A program made the position numbers and the translations under genes. From JAQVCM01 sp040403095 (GTDB lineage Bacteria; Bacteroidota; Bacteroidia; Flavobacteriales_D; Crocinitomicaceae), in NCBI GenBank assembly GCA_040403095.1, contig JBBALI010000021.1, positions 1-64,000 of the forward strand: 64,000 bases of DNA, in the 5' to 3' direction. Below the pieces are notes generated by a model that was not told the origin of the DNA, made no database searches, and worked only from the letters and a program-made list of their open reading frames with translations. The stretch's first letter is position 1; each line of letters starts with the position of its first letter. Shown here piece by piece: positions 1-7,748 of the stretch.

Positions 1-310
1 AGATTTGTTCTTTCTTTTTTCTTGATAAGAAAGAAAGAACCAAAGAAAAAATCAAGGCTACGCAATCAAAGCTAAAAAATCGGAATTTATGACTAAACAA
101 AAGTAAACTCGCAACAAAGTGCGATTTAGTTTTGAAGTTCTTCTATGCTCAGACAGTACTTTTGTTTGGTCGTCAGAAATTCCAATTTTTCTTAACGCTT
201 TTATTGCTGAGGCCGGAAACGGTCGTGAAAACTTGGGTTTTTCGTTTTTTAGACTATCGATAATTTGGCATTCTTCCCCCTTCAGAGGGGGACCGAGGGG
301 GAGGACCTTT
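1..310. repeat. structured intergenic repeat region
   Basis: No convincing gene lies in the first 440 bases. Three inverted repeats are visible. The first pairs GTTCTTTCTTT (7-17) with AAAGAAAGAAC (30-40). The second is a large imperfect stem: 80-104 pairs with 158-186, including GACTAAACAAAAGT against ACTTTTGTTTGGTC with one mismatch, and it encloses a small TCGCA/TGCGA hairpin near 109-124. The third is CCCCCT-TCAG-AGGGGG at 276-291. From 341 to 420 the sequence is low-complexity (repeated AATCTTAA units). Sequences of this style recur between genes in many Bacteroidota genomes, so I read this as a dispersed non-coding repeat; that last point is from memory, not from a search. Confidence 0.55.
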
Positions 311-440
311 TATCCAAGCTTAAATCAATCAGACTATTAGATAATTAAAAGTCTTCAATCTATTGTCTTGAGTCTTCCGTCTTAACATCCTAATATCTTA
401 AAATCTTAAAATCTTTTCCCCACAACTAAAACTGCTTTCG

Positions 441-448
441 TATATTTG
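441..448 (+). promoter_or_regulatory. -7 promoter box for ridA-like gene
   Basis: TATATTTG fits the Bacteroidota -7 consensus TAnnTTTG exactly and sits 19 bases before the ATG at 468. No clear TTG element is seen 19-23 bases further upstream, so only the -7 half is supported. Confidence 0.45.
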
Positions 449-467
449 CAACGTTAAAATTCAGTAT

Positions 468-902
468 ATGTCAGATAATTCTCGCATTTCTACTTCGAAA
501 GCACCAAAACCTGTTGGTTTGTATCCGCACGCGCGCCGTGTTGGGAATTTACTTTTTTTATCAGGAGTTGGTCCGCGAACTGCTGGTTCTGACGCAACAG
601 ATTCTGAAGTTCCAGGCTTGAAATTAGACAAGAACGGCAATTTCATTGAGTTTGATTTCGAAGCACAATGCAGAAGCGTTTTCGACAATGTTCGCGTGAT
701 TTTGGAAGAATCGGGTTCAAGCTGGGAAAATTTGGTCGATGTGACGGTTTTTTTGGTGAACATGAAAAGAGATTTCCATACCTACAATAGATTGTATGCT
801 GAATATTTCAAAGACAACTTGCCTTGCAGAACAACCTGCGAAATCAATTCTTTGCCAACGCCTATTGCCATTGAATTAAAATGTATAGCAACAATTGATT
901 AA
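468..902 (+). CDS. RidA family deaminase (2-aminomuconate deaminase-like)
   Basis: This 144-residue protein belongs to the RidA/YjgF/UK114 family, small trimeric cytosolic enzymes that hydrolyse reactive enamines and imines. Seen in the sequence: the N-terminal pattern PVGLYPHARRVGNLLFLSGVG, the central VFDNVRVILEESG and LVDVTVFLVNM segments, and the late PCRTTCE motif whose Arg is the substrate-carboxylate ligand in the family. The GLYPHARRVG opening is closer to the 2-aminomuconate deaminase branch than to classical RidA (which opens with APAAIGPYSQA), but no other tryptophan or kynurenine degradation genes are in the window. It is followed after 3 bases by a small membrane protein gene. 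A -7 box lies 19 bases upstream. Family assignment is firm; the substrate is not. Confidence 0.88.
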   Translation: MSDNSRISTSKAPKPVGLYPHARRVGNLLFLSGVGPRTAGSDATDSEVPGLKLDKNGNFIEFDFEAQCRSVFDNVRVILEESGSSWENLVDVTVFLVNMKRDFHTYNRLYAEYFKDNLPCRTTCEINSLPTPIAIELKCIATID

Positions 903-905
903 ATT

Positions 906-1487
906 ATGATCGGATTTATTATTCGCTGTTTTGTAGCAGCAGCTTCTTTATTTTTAAATGTTTATGCCTTCGCTTCAGGTCACTGGGGTTGGGGAATTGT
1001 AATGATTTTTGTTTCTGCGATTATCATTTTGAGCTTTTTCAGAAATGAAAACATGATTTTAGCATTGAATCAAATGCGTGTAGGAAACCACGAAAAAGCA
1101 GCCAAACATTTGAACCGCATTTCAAGACCAGATTTGATGCCTAAAAAGCAACACGCTTATGTGATTTATTTGCAAGCGATGTTGAACACACAAGCTTACG
1201 GTTTTGCTAAAAGTGAACAAATGTTGCGTAAAGCATTGACTTTGGGTTTGAGAACAGCGCAAGACAAGGCAGTTGCAAAAATGCATTTAGCAGGAATTTG
1301 TGCGCAAACAGGACGTAAAACAGAAGCAGCAACTTTACTTTCAGAAGCCAAAAAATTAGACAACAATGGGGTGATGAGAGACCAAATCAACACCATGCAA
1401 AAACAAATGACGCAAGTGGTTTCTAAAAATCAAATGCGCATGGCTCAAATGTCTAAAGGCCGTCAAAAAACGCCTAGAGCGAGGTAA
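906..1487 (+). CDS. small membrane protein with TPR-like helices
   Basis: I do not recognise a named family. The 193-residue product starts with two close hydrophobic segments (about residues 2-22 and 27-45) that form a membrane hairpin. The rest is soluble, basic and helical, with paired-helix units around 55-150 (for example AKHLNRI, KSEQMLRKALTLG and LAGICAQTGRKTEAATLL) that look like tetratricopeptide repeats. The tail is rich in Gln, Met, Lys and Arg. It lies between the RidA-type gene (3-base gap) and the methyltransferase gene (2-base gap), so the three are probably cotranscribed. A scaffolding role at the membrane is only a guess from the architecture. Confidence 0.75.
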   Translation: MIGFIIRCFVAAASLFLNVYAFASGHWGWGIVMIFVSAIIILSFFRNENMILALNQMRVGNHEKAAKHLNRISRPDLMPKKQHAYVIYLQAMLNTQAYGFAKSEQMLRKALTLGLRTAQDKAVAKMHLAGICAQTGRKTEAATLLSEAKKLDNNGVMRDQINTMQKQMTQVVSKNQMRMAQMSKGRQKTPRAR

Positions 1488-1489
1488 TT

Positions 1490-2335
1490 TTGGATTTCGA
1501 AAGACAATATTCTTCCCACTGGGAATCTTATGAATTGCTTGATGCTGGCGGTGGAAAAAAGTTAGAACGTTTTGGCGATGTGATAACCATTCGTCCAGAA
1601 TTACAAGCTTATTTCAAATCAGAATGGCCATTTGAAGAGTGGTACAATTTGGCGCATTGGGAATTTGTAGAACAATCCAATACCAAAGGTTCTTGGAAAA
1701 AACTCAAGGATTCTAGCGATAAATGGCAAATCCAATTCCATGATTTATCATTCTGTTTGGAATTAACGAAGTTCAAGCACGTTGGTATTTTTCCAGAACA
1801 AGTTTCCAATTGGGAATATATCCTAGGAAATTTAAAGCCAAATCAAAAATTCTTAAATCTATTTGCATACACTGGCGCGGCATCTTTGGTCGCAAAATCA
1901 AATGGAGCATCTGTTTTTCATGTTGATTCAGTGAAACAATTAATCACTTGGGCGAATGAAAATCAAGAGGCGAGCAATTTGTCTGGTATAAAATGGGTAC
2001 TTGAAGACGCTTTGAAATTTGCACAAAGAGAAGTCAAACGCGGAAATTTTTACGATGGCATCATCATGGACCCACCTGCATTCGGTTTGGGCGCCAAGGG
2101 TGAAAAATGGATTTTGGAAGAAAAATTGCCTCATTTATTAGAAGCTGCCAATCAATTGTTGAATAAAAATGGATTTTTGATTGTGAATACTTATTCACCG
2201 AAATTATCCGCCAAAGATTTAAGAAATACCGCAGGACGCTATTTCGACCTAAATAAATTATCCGTCAACGAATTGTGGATGAAAACCAAAACCGGCAAAG
2301 ATTTGTTTTACGGCAATGTTTTGAAGGTTGTTTAG
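1490..2335 (+). CDS. class I SAM-dependent rRNA methyltransferase (RlmI/RlmK-like)
   Basis: This 281-residue protein resembles the catalytic half of RlmI/RlmKL-type m5C/m7G 23S rRNA methyltransferases. The SAM-binding motif I is FLNLFAYTGAASL (about residues 121-133), followed by the acidic loop HVDSVKQLITWANEN (about 144-158), and the motif IV equivalent DPPAFGLGAKGEKW (about 194-207). The N-terminal PUA domain found in RlmI is absent. The start is TTG at 1490, placed by reading-frame content (DFERQYSSHWESYELLDAGG is typical of the family); the first internal Met is far inside the catalytic domain. It begins 2 bases after the preceding stop, which fits translational coupling. The exact RNA target is not deducible from sequence. 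Confidence 0.85.
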   Translation: MDFERQYSSHWESYELLDAGGGKKLERFGDVITIRPELQAYFKSEWPFEEWYNLAHWEFVEQSNTKGSWKKLKDSSDKWQIQFHDLSFCLELTKFKHVGIFPEQVSNWEYILGNLKPNQKFLNLFAYTGAASLVAKSNGASVFHVDSVKQLITWANENQEASNLSGIKWVLEDALKFAQREVKRGNFYDGIIMDPPAFGLGAKGEKWILEEKLPHLLEAANQLLNKNGFLIVNTYSPKLSAKDLRNTAGRYFDLNKLSVNELWMKTKTGKDLFYGNVLKVV

Positions 2336-2871
2336 TGATTATGAAAATAGCCACGGATGCACGGATTTTAGACGTTTGGATTTATAGATAATTGGATTTA
2401 TAGATTAATGGACTTTCGATTTATGGTTCTAATTCATCCTACCGAAGATGGGGTTTTCTTTCTGAAAAATACTTTATCCACCACCTTATGATGCCGTTAG
2501 GCATCAAATATGGGTAGCGCTGGACAAAGTCCAGCGTGTAAAAAGAAAAGAAAATTTGTTTTTGGCGTGTGTTTTTGTTTAAAAACCATGACAAAAACCT
2601 TTTAAAAAGATTTTCCTCCAATCAAGAAATCCACAAAATCAATTTGTTGCAAGACGATTTCATTTTTAGAAGCAAAAATCTTGATATGCATTCAAAATAA
2701 TTGAATGACATCGAAATGTTCTCCAAACAACCATTTCAAAACGTTAAATACAATTAATTGACAACAAAAGAATTATTCAATAAACCATTGAAAATAAATA
2801 GTTTTTGATTAAAATTAAAGATAATTGAATGATTTTTACAAAAGATATCAACATTGTTTGTTTAATTTTAT
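2336..2871. repeat. gene-free spacer with tandem hairpins
   Basis: About 540 bases without a credible gene. At 2489-2506 there is a perfect hairpin TGATGCC-GTTA-GGCATCA, and 12 bases further (2518-2536) a second one, CGCTGGAC-AAA-GTCCAGCG. A direct repeat of GGATTTATAGAT occurs at about 2376-2409. The remainder is AT-rich. The two-hairpin unit looks like a dispersed intergenic repeat. It could also act as a transcription barrier between the methyltransferase gene and the fatty-acid operon, although no long T-run follows either stem. Confidence 0.5.
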
Positions 2872-2879
2872 TACCTTTG
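2872..2879 (+). promoter_or_regulatory. -7 promoter box of the yceD-accC operon
   Basis: TACCTTTG matches TAnnTTTG and ends 19 bases before the GTG start at 2899. The nearest TTG (2854-2856) is only 15 bases upstream, shorter than the usual 19-23, so the -33 element is uncertain. Confidence 0.5.
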
Positions 2880-2898
2880 CCCTCCTTAATTTTGAGTC

Positions 2899-3489
2899 GT
2901 GAAAAGTTCTAAACAAGATTTTATAATTCCGTTTATCGGATTGAAAATAGGAACTTACGCGTTCGATTACAAAATTGATGACTCGTTCTTTGAATCCATG
3001 GAGTATTCCATGATCCACAAAGGTGATTTAAATGTCACTTTAGAATTTGAAAAAAGAGAAACAATGATGACTGCTCATTTTATTGCAGATGGAATTGTTT
3101 CAACAAATTGTGATCGTTGTGATACGCCAATGGAATTACCCATTTCAGGTGAATTTAAACTCGTATATAAATTTGGTTTAGAAGAATCTGAAGATGAATC
3201 ATTGGTTGTTTTGCATCCTGAAACATTTGAAATAGATGTGAGAGATGCGATTTACGAATTGGCCATCGTTTCATTGCCTGCTAGAATGGTTCATTCAGTG
3301 GGGGAGTGTGACGAAGAAATGTGGAAATTGATTCAGCAATATACTGTGAATGCCACAGAGATTGATGATGAAGACGATGACGAAGATTGGGACGACGAAG
3401 AAGACGATGAACCAGGACCAGATGATTTTGATCCAAAAGATCCGAAGTGGGCAACATTGAGAAATTTGACTGCTGAAAGTAGTAATTGA
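2899..3489 (+). CDS. yceD: DUF177 / YceD family protein
   Basis: This 196-residue protein belongs to the DUF177 (YceD) family, which is linked to large-ribosomal-subunit/23S rRNA accumulation and almost always sits directly before rpmF. Seen here: the CDRCDTPMELPI motif around residue 75 (two Cys of a possible metal site), the family's IYELAIVSLPARMVH helix near 116-130, and the conserved GECDEE turn. The C-terminal 45 residues are extremely acidic (runs of Asp and Glu), followed by DPKDPKWATLRNL, the usual family ending. The start is GTG, preceded by a -7 box. It is the first gene of the rpmF-plsX-fabH-accB-accC operon and ends 30 bases before rpmF. Confidence 0.88.
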   Translation: MKSSKQDFIIPFIGLKIGTYAFDYKIDDSFFESMEYSMIHKGDLNVTLEFEKRETMMTAHFIADGIVSTNCDRCDTPMELPISGEFKLVYKFGLEESEDESLVVLHPETFEIDVRDAIYELAIVSLPARMVHSVGECDEEMWKLIQQYTVNATEIDDEDDDEDWDDEEDDEPGPDDFDPKDPKWATLRNLTAESSN

Positions 3490-3519
3490 TATAAATAAAG
3501 AATATATAAATAAAGTAAA

Positions 3520-3711
3520 ATGGCACATCCTAAGAGAAGAACCTCGACGACAAGAAGAGACAAGAGAAGAACGCATTTTAAAGCTATTGCTGATAATATC
3601 GCGATCTGTCCAACAACTGGTCAGCCTCATTTGTTCCACCATGCTCACTGGCATGAAGGAAAACTTTACTATAAAGGTAAAGTAGTAGCTGAGAAAGAAG
3701 TAGCGATTTAA
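3520..3711 (+). CDS. rpmF: 50S ribosomal protein bL32
   Basis: The 63-residue product is ribosomal protein L32 of the large subunit. It begins MAHPKRRTSTTRRDKRRTH, the diagnostic basic N-terminus, and continues with CPTTGQPHLFHHAHW, in which only one of the four Cys of the zinc-ribbon form remains. It is therefore a zinc-independent-looking variant, as is usual in Bacteroidota. It sits between yceD and plsX, a gene order conserved across most bacteria that links ribosome synthesis to lipid synthesis. Confidence 0.97.
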   Translation: MAHPKRRTSTTRRDKRRTHFKAIADNIAICPTTGQPHLFHHAHWHEGKLYYKGKVVAEKEVAI

Positions 3712-3734
3712 GCTGCACCACTAATTTCTTCCTG

Positions 3735-4673
3735 ATGAAGATAGGAATTGATATTTTAGGAGGCGATTTTGCTCCAGATGCTAATATTTCTGGAGCAATT
3801 TTAGCCCAAAAAGAACTTCCTCAGGATGTAACGCTCGTTCTGATAGGCGACCAAGAGCAAATCTTGAGTGGCCTTTTGAGCCGTGGAGCAAATCCTGAAG
3901 ATTTTGAAATTGTGCATGCACCTGATATCATCACGATGCATGACCACCCGACGCGTGCCATTCCGCAGAAACCAAATAGCAGTATTGCAGTAGGTTTTGA
4001 TTTACTTGCTTCAAAAAACATCAGTGTTTTTGCTAGTACAGGAAATACCGGGGCCATGCTCGTTGGTTCGATTTACAAAATCAACACAATACCTGGGATT
4101 ATTCGCCCATGTATTACATCTGTTCTTCCAACAATTGATGGAGGAAATTCTATTTTGTTGGATGTTGGTTCAAATGCAGATTGTAAAGCGGATGTTTTGT
4201 ACCAATTTGCTTTGTTGGGTTCACTGTATTCTCAAAATGTTTACGGTGTTGAAAAGCCCAAAGTTGCCTTGTTAAATATTGGTGAAGAAGAATCAAAGGG
4301 AAATTTGTTGACTATTGCGACATATAAATTGCTCAAAGAGTCTGATGAAATCAATTTTATTGGTAATATTGAAGGACGAGACATTTTTTCAGGAAAAGCA
4401 GATGTAGTTGTTTGTGATGGATTTACTGGAAACGTGGTCTTGAAAGAAGCAGAAGGAATTTATACTTTGATGAAAAAACGAGGGATTAAGGATGAATATT
4501 TTGACCGTTTTAATTATGAAAATTATGGCGGAACTCCAATTTTAGGAGTGAAAGGAAATGTAATCATTGGTCATGGAATCTCAAATGATAAGGCAGTTAA
4601 AAGTATGTTGATGCATTCTTTTGAAGTAGCAAAATCAGGTTTGGCAATCAAAGTTAACGAAGCATTTAATTAA
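3735..4673 (+). CDS. plsX: phosphate acyltransferase PlsX
   Basis: PlsX converts acyl-ACP and phosphate into acyl-phosphate, the first step of glycerophospholipid synthesis via PlsY, and acts at the inner face of the membrane. The 312-residue product starts KIGIDILGGDFAPDANISGA, the family's GGD(F/Y)AP signature, and has ASTGNTGAMLVGS (about residues 97-109), LLDVGSNADCK, LLNIGEEESKGN and VCDGFTGNVVLKEAEG, all family hallmarks. The length is normal (about 310-340). It is 23 bases after rpmF and 3 bases before fabH, so it is clearly in the operon. Confidence 0.96.
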   Translation: MKIGIDILGGDFAPDANISGAILAQKELPQDVTLVLIGDQEQILSGLLSRGANPEDFEIVHAPDIITMHDHPTRAIPQKPNSSIAVGFDLLASKNISVFASTGNTGAMLVGSIYKINTIPGIIRPCITSVLPTIDGGNSILLDVGSNADCKADVLYQFALLGSLYSQNVYGVEKPKVALLNIGEEESKGNLLTIATYKLLKESDEINFIGNIEGRDIFSGKADVVVCDGFTGNVVLKEAEGIYTLMKKRGIKDEYFDRFNYENYGGTPILGVKGNVIIGHGISNDKAVKSMLMHSFEVAKSGLAIKVNEAFN

Positions 4674-4676
4674 AGT

Positions 4677-5666
4677 ATGGATAAAATGACAGCGGCGATT
4701 ACTGGTGTTCAAGGATATTTACCAGATAACATTGTTACCAACAATGATTTGGCTAAAATTGTAGATACTTCCGACGAATGGATCTTAACTAGAACTGGAA
4801 TTTCTGAAAGAAGAATCATGAAAGATGGTGCTTCTTCTGATATGGCAGCCGAAGCTGTAAAAGGTTTACTTGCAAAAAAAGGATTAAGTCCTTTAGATAT
4901 AGAATTGGTAATTGTTGCAACAGTTACACCTGATTTTCCATTTCCTAGCACTGCCAATGTGGTTTGTGACAAAGTTGGAATGACCAATGCCTGGGGTTTT
5001 GATTTGAAAGCCGCTTGTTCAGGTTTCATTTTTGCATTACAAACTGGTGCTAAATTTATCGAGGCTGGAACCCACAAACGTGTAATTGTTGTTGGAGTTG
5101 ACAAAATGAGTTCTATTATTGATTATCAAGACAGAACAACTTGTGTCATTTTTGGTGATGGAGCTGGTGCAGTTTTATTGGAGCCAAATGAAGAAGGAAA
5201 TGGAATCATTGATGCCATTTTGAGAACAGATGGATCAGGGAGAAAATATTTGATTCAGCCTGCTGGTGGTTCTGCCAACCCTCCTACAATTCAGACCGTT
5301 GAGGAACGTATGCACTATGTAAAGCAAGAAGGAAAAGCTGTTTTCAAATTTGCTGTGACAAATATGGCTGAAGTTTCCGCGGAAATTATGGAAAAAAACA
5401 ATTTGACAAGTGAAAATGTTGATTGGTTAGTTCCGCATCAAGCCAATTTACGAATCATTGATGCAACTGCTGATCGCATGGGATTGCCAAAAGAAAAGGT
5501 AATGATCAATATTCAGCGATATGGAAATACAACTGCTGGAACTTTGCCTCTTTGTTTGTGGGATTGGGAAAGCAAATTGAAAAAAGGAGATAATATCATT
5601 CTTTCTGCCTTTGGTGGAGGATTTACTTGGGGAGCTATTTACTTGAAATGGGCTTATAACTCCTAG
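4677..5666 (+). CDS. fabH: 3-oxoacyl-ACP synthase III
   Basis: FabH condenses acetyl-CoA (or a branched acyl-CoA) with malonyl-ACP to start fatty-acid synthesis. The 329-residue product carries the full thiolase-fold catalytic triad: Cys114 in AACSGF, His254 in LVPHQANLRI and Asn284 in RYGNTTAG. The C-terminal glycine-rich loop SAFGGGFTWG is also intact. The ATG at 4677 follows plsX after 3 bases; a second Met at residue 4 is an alternative start. Bacteroidota often make iso-branched fatty acids, but the primer preference cannot be read from sequence. Confidence 0.96.
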   Translation: MDKMTAAITGVQGYLPDNIVTNNDLAKIVDTSDEWILTRTGISERRIMKDGASSDMAAEAVKGLLAKKGLSPLDIELVIVATVTPDFPFPSTANVVCDKVGMTNAWGFDLKAACSGFIFALQTGAKFIEAGTHKRVIVVGVDKMSSIIDYQDRTTCVIFGDGAGAVLLEPNEEGNGIIDAILRTDGSGRKYLIQPAGGSANPPTIQTVEERMHYVKQEGKAVFKFAVTNMAEVSAEIMEKNNLTSENVDWLVPHQANLRIIDATADRMGLPKEKVMINIQRYGNTTAGTLPLCLWDWESKLKKGDNIILSAFGGGFTWGAIYLKWAYNS

Positions 5667-5704
5667 AATAAAAATAACTAACGAAAAATTAAAATCCAAA
5701 AATT

Positions 5705-6181
5705 ATGAATCTGAACGAAATCCAAGATTTAATCAAATTCGTTTCAAAATCAGGCGTAAGCGAGGTTGAAATCGAAAGAAAAGATTTTAAAATAATCATC
5801 AAAGCTGAATCGAAAGTGAAAGCTGAGCAACAAATTGTTTATCAGGCTGCTGCTCCACAAGCACCTGCTCAGATTGCTGCTCCTGTTGCCGCACCAGCCG
5901 CTCCGGTTGCTGACGCTCCAGCTGTTTCTGATGATTCTAAATACATCACTGTTAAATCTCCAATGATTGGTACTTTTTACCGTTCTACATCTCCCGATAA
6001 AGATCCTTTTGTATCTGTAGGAAGTACAATTCAAAAAGGTTCTCCAGTTTGTATCATTGAAGCAATGAAATTGTTCAATGAAATTGAATCTGAAGTTGCT
6101 GGTAAAATTGTAAAAGTATTGGTTGACGATGCTTCTCCAGTTGAATACGATCAACCATTATTCTTGGTAGATCCAGCTTAA
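5705..6181 (+). CDS. accB: biotin carboxyl carrier protein of acetyl-CoA carboxylase
   Basis: BCCP carries the carboxybiotin that AccC loads and the carboxyltransferase uses to make malonyl-CoA. The 158-residue product has an N-terminal coiled segment (NLNEIQDLIKFVSKSGVSEV), an Ala/Pro-rich flexible linker at about residues 48-74, and a C-terminal biotinyl domain with the biotin-accepting Lys122 in EAMKLFNE. The family thumb motif SPMIGTFYRS is also present. It directly precedes accC with an 79-base gap. All expected parts are intact. Confidence 0.96.
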   Translation: MNLNEIQDLIKFVSKSGVSEVEIERKDFKIIIKAESKVKAEQQIVYQAAAPQAPAQIAAPVAAPAAPVADAPAVSDDSKYITVKSPMIGTFYRSTSPDKDPFVSVGSTIQKGSPVCIIEAMKLFNEIESEVAGKIVKVLVDDASPVEYDQPLFLVDPA

Positions 6182-6260
6182 TTAATTTAAATTTTGAAAT
6201 TCGAAATTGAGTTTTCATTTTCGATCTGGAAATTTAAAGTTTAAATCTTAAATTGAAGCT

Positions 6261-7595
6261 ATGTTTAAAAAAATACTCATCGCAAATAGAGGAGAAATCG
6301 CTTTGCGCATTATCCGTACTTGTAAAGAAATGGGAATCAAAACGGTTGCTGTTTACTCCACTGCAGATAAAGATAGTTTGCCTGTAAGATTTGCAGACGA
6401 AGCAGTTTGTATTGGACCAGCTGTAAGTTCGAAATCTTACTTATCAATTCCTAATATTATCGCTGCAGCTGAGATTACAAATGCAGATGCAATACACCCA
6501 GGATATGGTTTCTTGTCTGAAAATGCAAGATTCTCTGAGATTTGTCAAAAGCACAATATCAAGTTTATTGGCGCTTTGCCTGATCAAATTGATGGAATGG
6601 GGGACAAGGCAACTGCAAAAGCCACAATGATTGCTGCTGGCGTGCCTTGTATTCCAGGTTCTGTAGGATTATTGAAAGATTTGGAAGATGCTAAAGCACA
6701 AGCGGCTAAAATCGTTTATCCTGTAATCATGAAAGCTACTGCCGGTGGAGGTGGAAAGGGAATGAGAATCGTCTGGAAAGAAGAAGATATCGAACATGCT
6801 TGGGATTCTACTCGTCAAGAGGCTGCCGCAGCTTTCGGAAACGATGGAATTTACATGGAAAAATACATTGAAGAACCTCGTCATATTGAAATTCAAATTG
6901 CGGGCGATCAATATGGAACTGCTTGTCATATGTCTGAAAGAGATTGTTCTATTCAACGTAGACATCAAAAGTTGGTGGAAGAAACGCCTTCTCCATTCAT
7001 GACAGACGATTTGCGTGAAAGAATGGGTGAAGCAGCGATAAAGGCTACTAAAGCGGTTAATTACGAAGGAGTAGGAACAGTTGAGTTTTTGGTTGACAAA
7101 AACCGCGATTTCTATTTCATGGAAATGAATACACGTATTCAAGTTGAACATACAATTACTGAAGAAGTTATTAATTTCGACTTGATTAAAGAGCAAATTA
7201 AAATCGCTGCTGGACATACAATTTCAGGAAAAAATTACTATCCTCAAATGCACGCGATTCAATGTCGCATCAATGCTGAAGATCCTTATGCTGATTTTAG
7301 ACCATCTCCAGGAAGAATTACTTCCTATCACTCTCCAGGCGGACATGGTGTGAGAATTGATACCCACGCTTATGCTGGTTACACAATTCCACCAAACTAT
7401 GATTCAATGATTGCAAAATTAATTGTAGTTGCTCAAACCCGTGAAGAAGCCATTTTGAAGATGAAAAGAGCATTGGATGAATATATCATAGAAGGCATCA
7501 AAACAACTATTCCTTTTCACCAAAAATTGATGGAAAATCCTGATTTTAACACTGGAAATTTCACAACAAAATTTATGGAAACTTTTGATTTTTAA
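6261..7595 (+). CDS. accC: acetyl-CoA carboxylase, biotin carboxylase subunit
   Basis: AccC carboxylates the biotin on AccB using ATP and bicarbonate. The 444-residue length is standard. Motifs in order: FKKILIANRGEIALRIIRT at the N-terminus, the PGYGFLSENA loop, the ATP-grasp glycine loop KATAGGGGKGMR (about residues 158-169), the ERDCSIQRRHQKLVEE segment, EMNTRIQVEH with the catalytic Glu and Arg, and the C-terminal biotin carboxylase domain. It is the last gene of the operon and is followed by a strong hairpin terminator at 7617. The two carboxyltransferase subunits are not in this window. Confidence 0.97.
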   Translation: MFKKILIANRGEIALRIIRTCKEMGIKTVAVYSTADKDSLPVRFADEAVCIGPAVSSKSYLSIPNIIAAAEITNADAIHPGYGFLSENARFSEICQKHNIKFIGALPDQIDGMGDKATAKATMIAAGVPCIPGSVGLLKDLEDAKAQAAKIVYPVIMKATAGGGGKGMRIVWKEEDIEHAWDSTRQEAAAAFGNDGIYMEKYIEEPRHIEIQIAGDQYGTACHMSERDCSIQRRHQKLVEETPSPFMTDDLRERMGEAAIKATKAVNYEGVGTVEFLVDKNRDFYFMEMNTRIQVEHTITEEVINFDLIKEQIKIAAGHTISGKNYYPQMHAIQCRINAEDPYADFRPSPGRITSYHSPGGHGVRIDTHAYAGYTIPPNYDSMIAKLIVVAQTREEAILKMKRALDEYIIEGIKTTIPFHQKLMENPDFNTGNFTTKFMETFDF

Positions 7596-7616
7596 ATTTC
7601 AATTCCAAATATTTGA

Positions 7617-7646
7617 AGGCCTGAGGATTATTCTTCAGGCTTTTTT
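7617..7646 (+). terminator. Rho-independent terminator after accC
   Basis: GCCTGA (7619-7624) pairs with TCAGGC (7635-7640) around a 10-base loop and is followed at once by six T residues. It ends the yceD-accC operon. Confidence 0.8.
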
Positions 7647-7733
7647 GTTTGATTTTGGAATGTTTTTTTGCAAGCTTTCAGTTAACTTTTAAAAGTTTAA
7701 TGATCGCTTTACACATTTCAATTTCATTTGCCT

Positions 7734-7741
7734 TACTTTTG
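7734..7741 (+). promoter_or_regulatory. -7 promoter box before the GDPD gene
   Basis: TACTTTTG fits TAnnTTTG and ends only 7 bases before the ATG at 7749, so a transcript started here would have almost no leader. No convincing -33 element is seen. Confidence 0.35.
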
Positions 7742-7748
7742 AAAGAAA

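Noticed and set aside
119..340. 73-residue open frame in the left spacer
   Set aside because: It runs through the stem-loop repeat and the CCCCCT/AGGGGG hairpin, has no signal peptide or domain, and its codon pattern follows the repeat, so I treat it as chance.
2439..2621. 60-residue minus-strand frame over the twin hairpins
   Set aside because: The frame is imposed by the palindromic repeat and has no protein-like composition.
3281..3654. minus-strand frames opposite yceD/rpmF, one Ser-rich
   Set aside because: They mirror the Asp/Glu-rich tail of YceD; the sense genes are firmly identified.
6669..7217. 182-residue frame antisense to accC
   Set aside because: It lies wholly opposite a conserved essential gene and has no family features.
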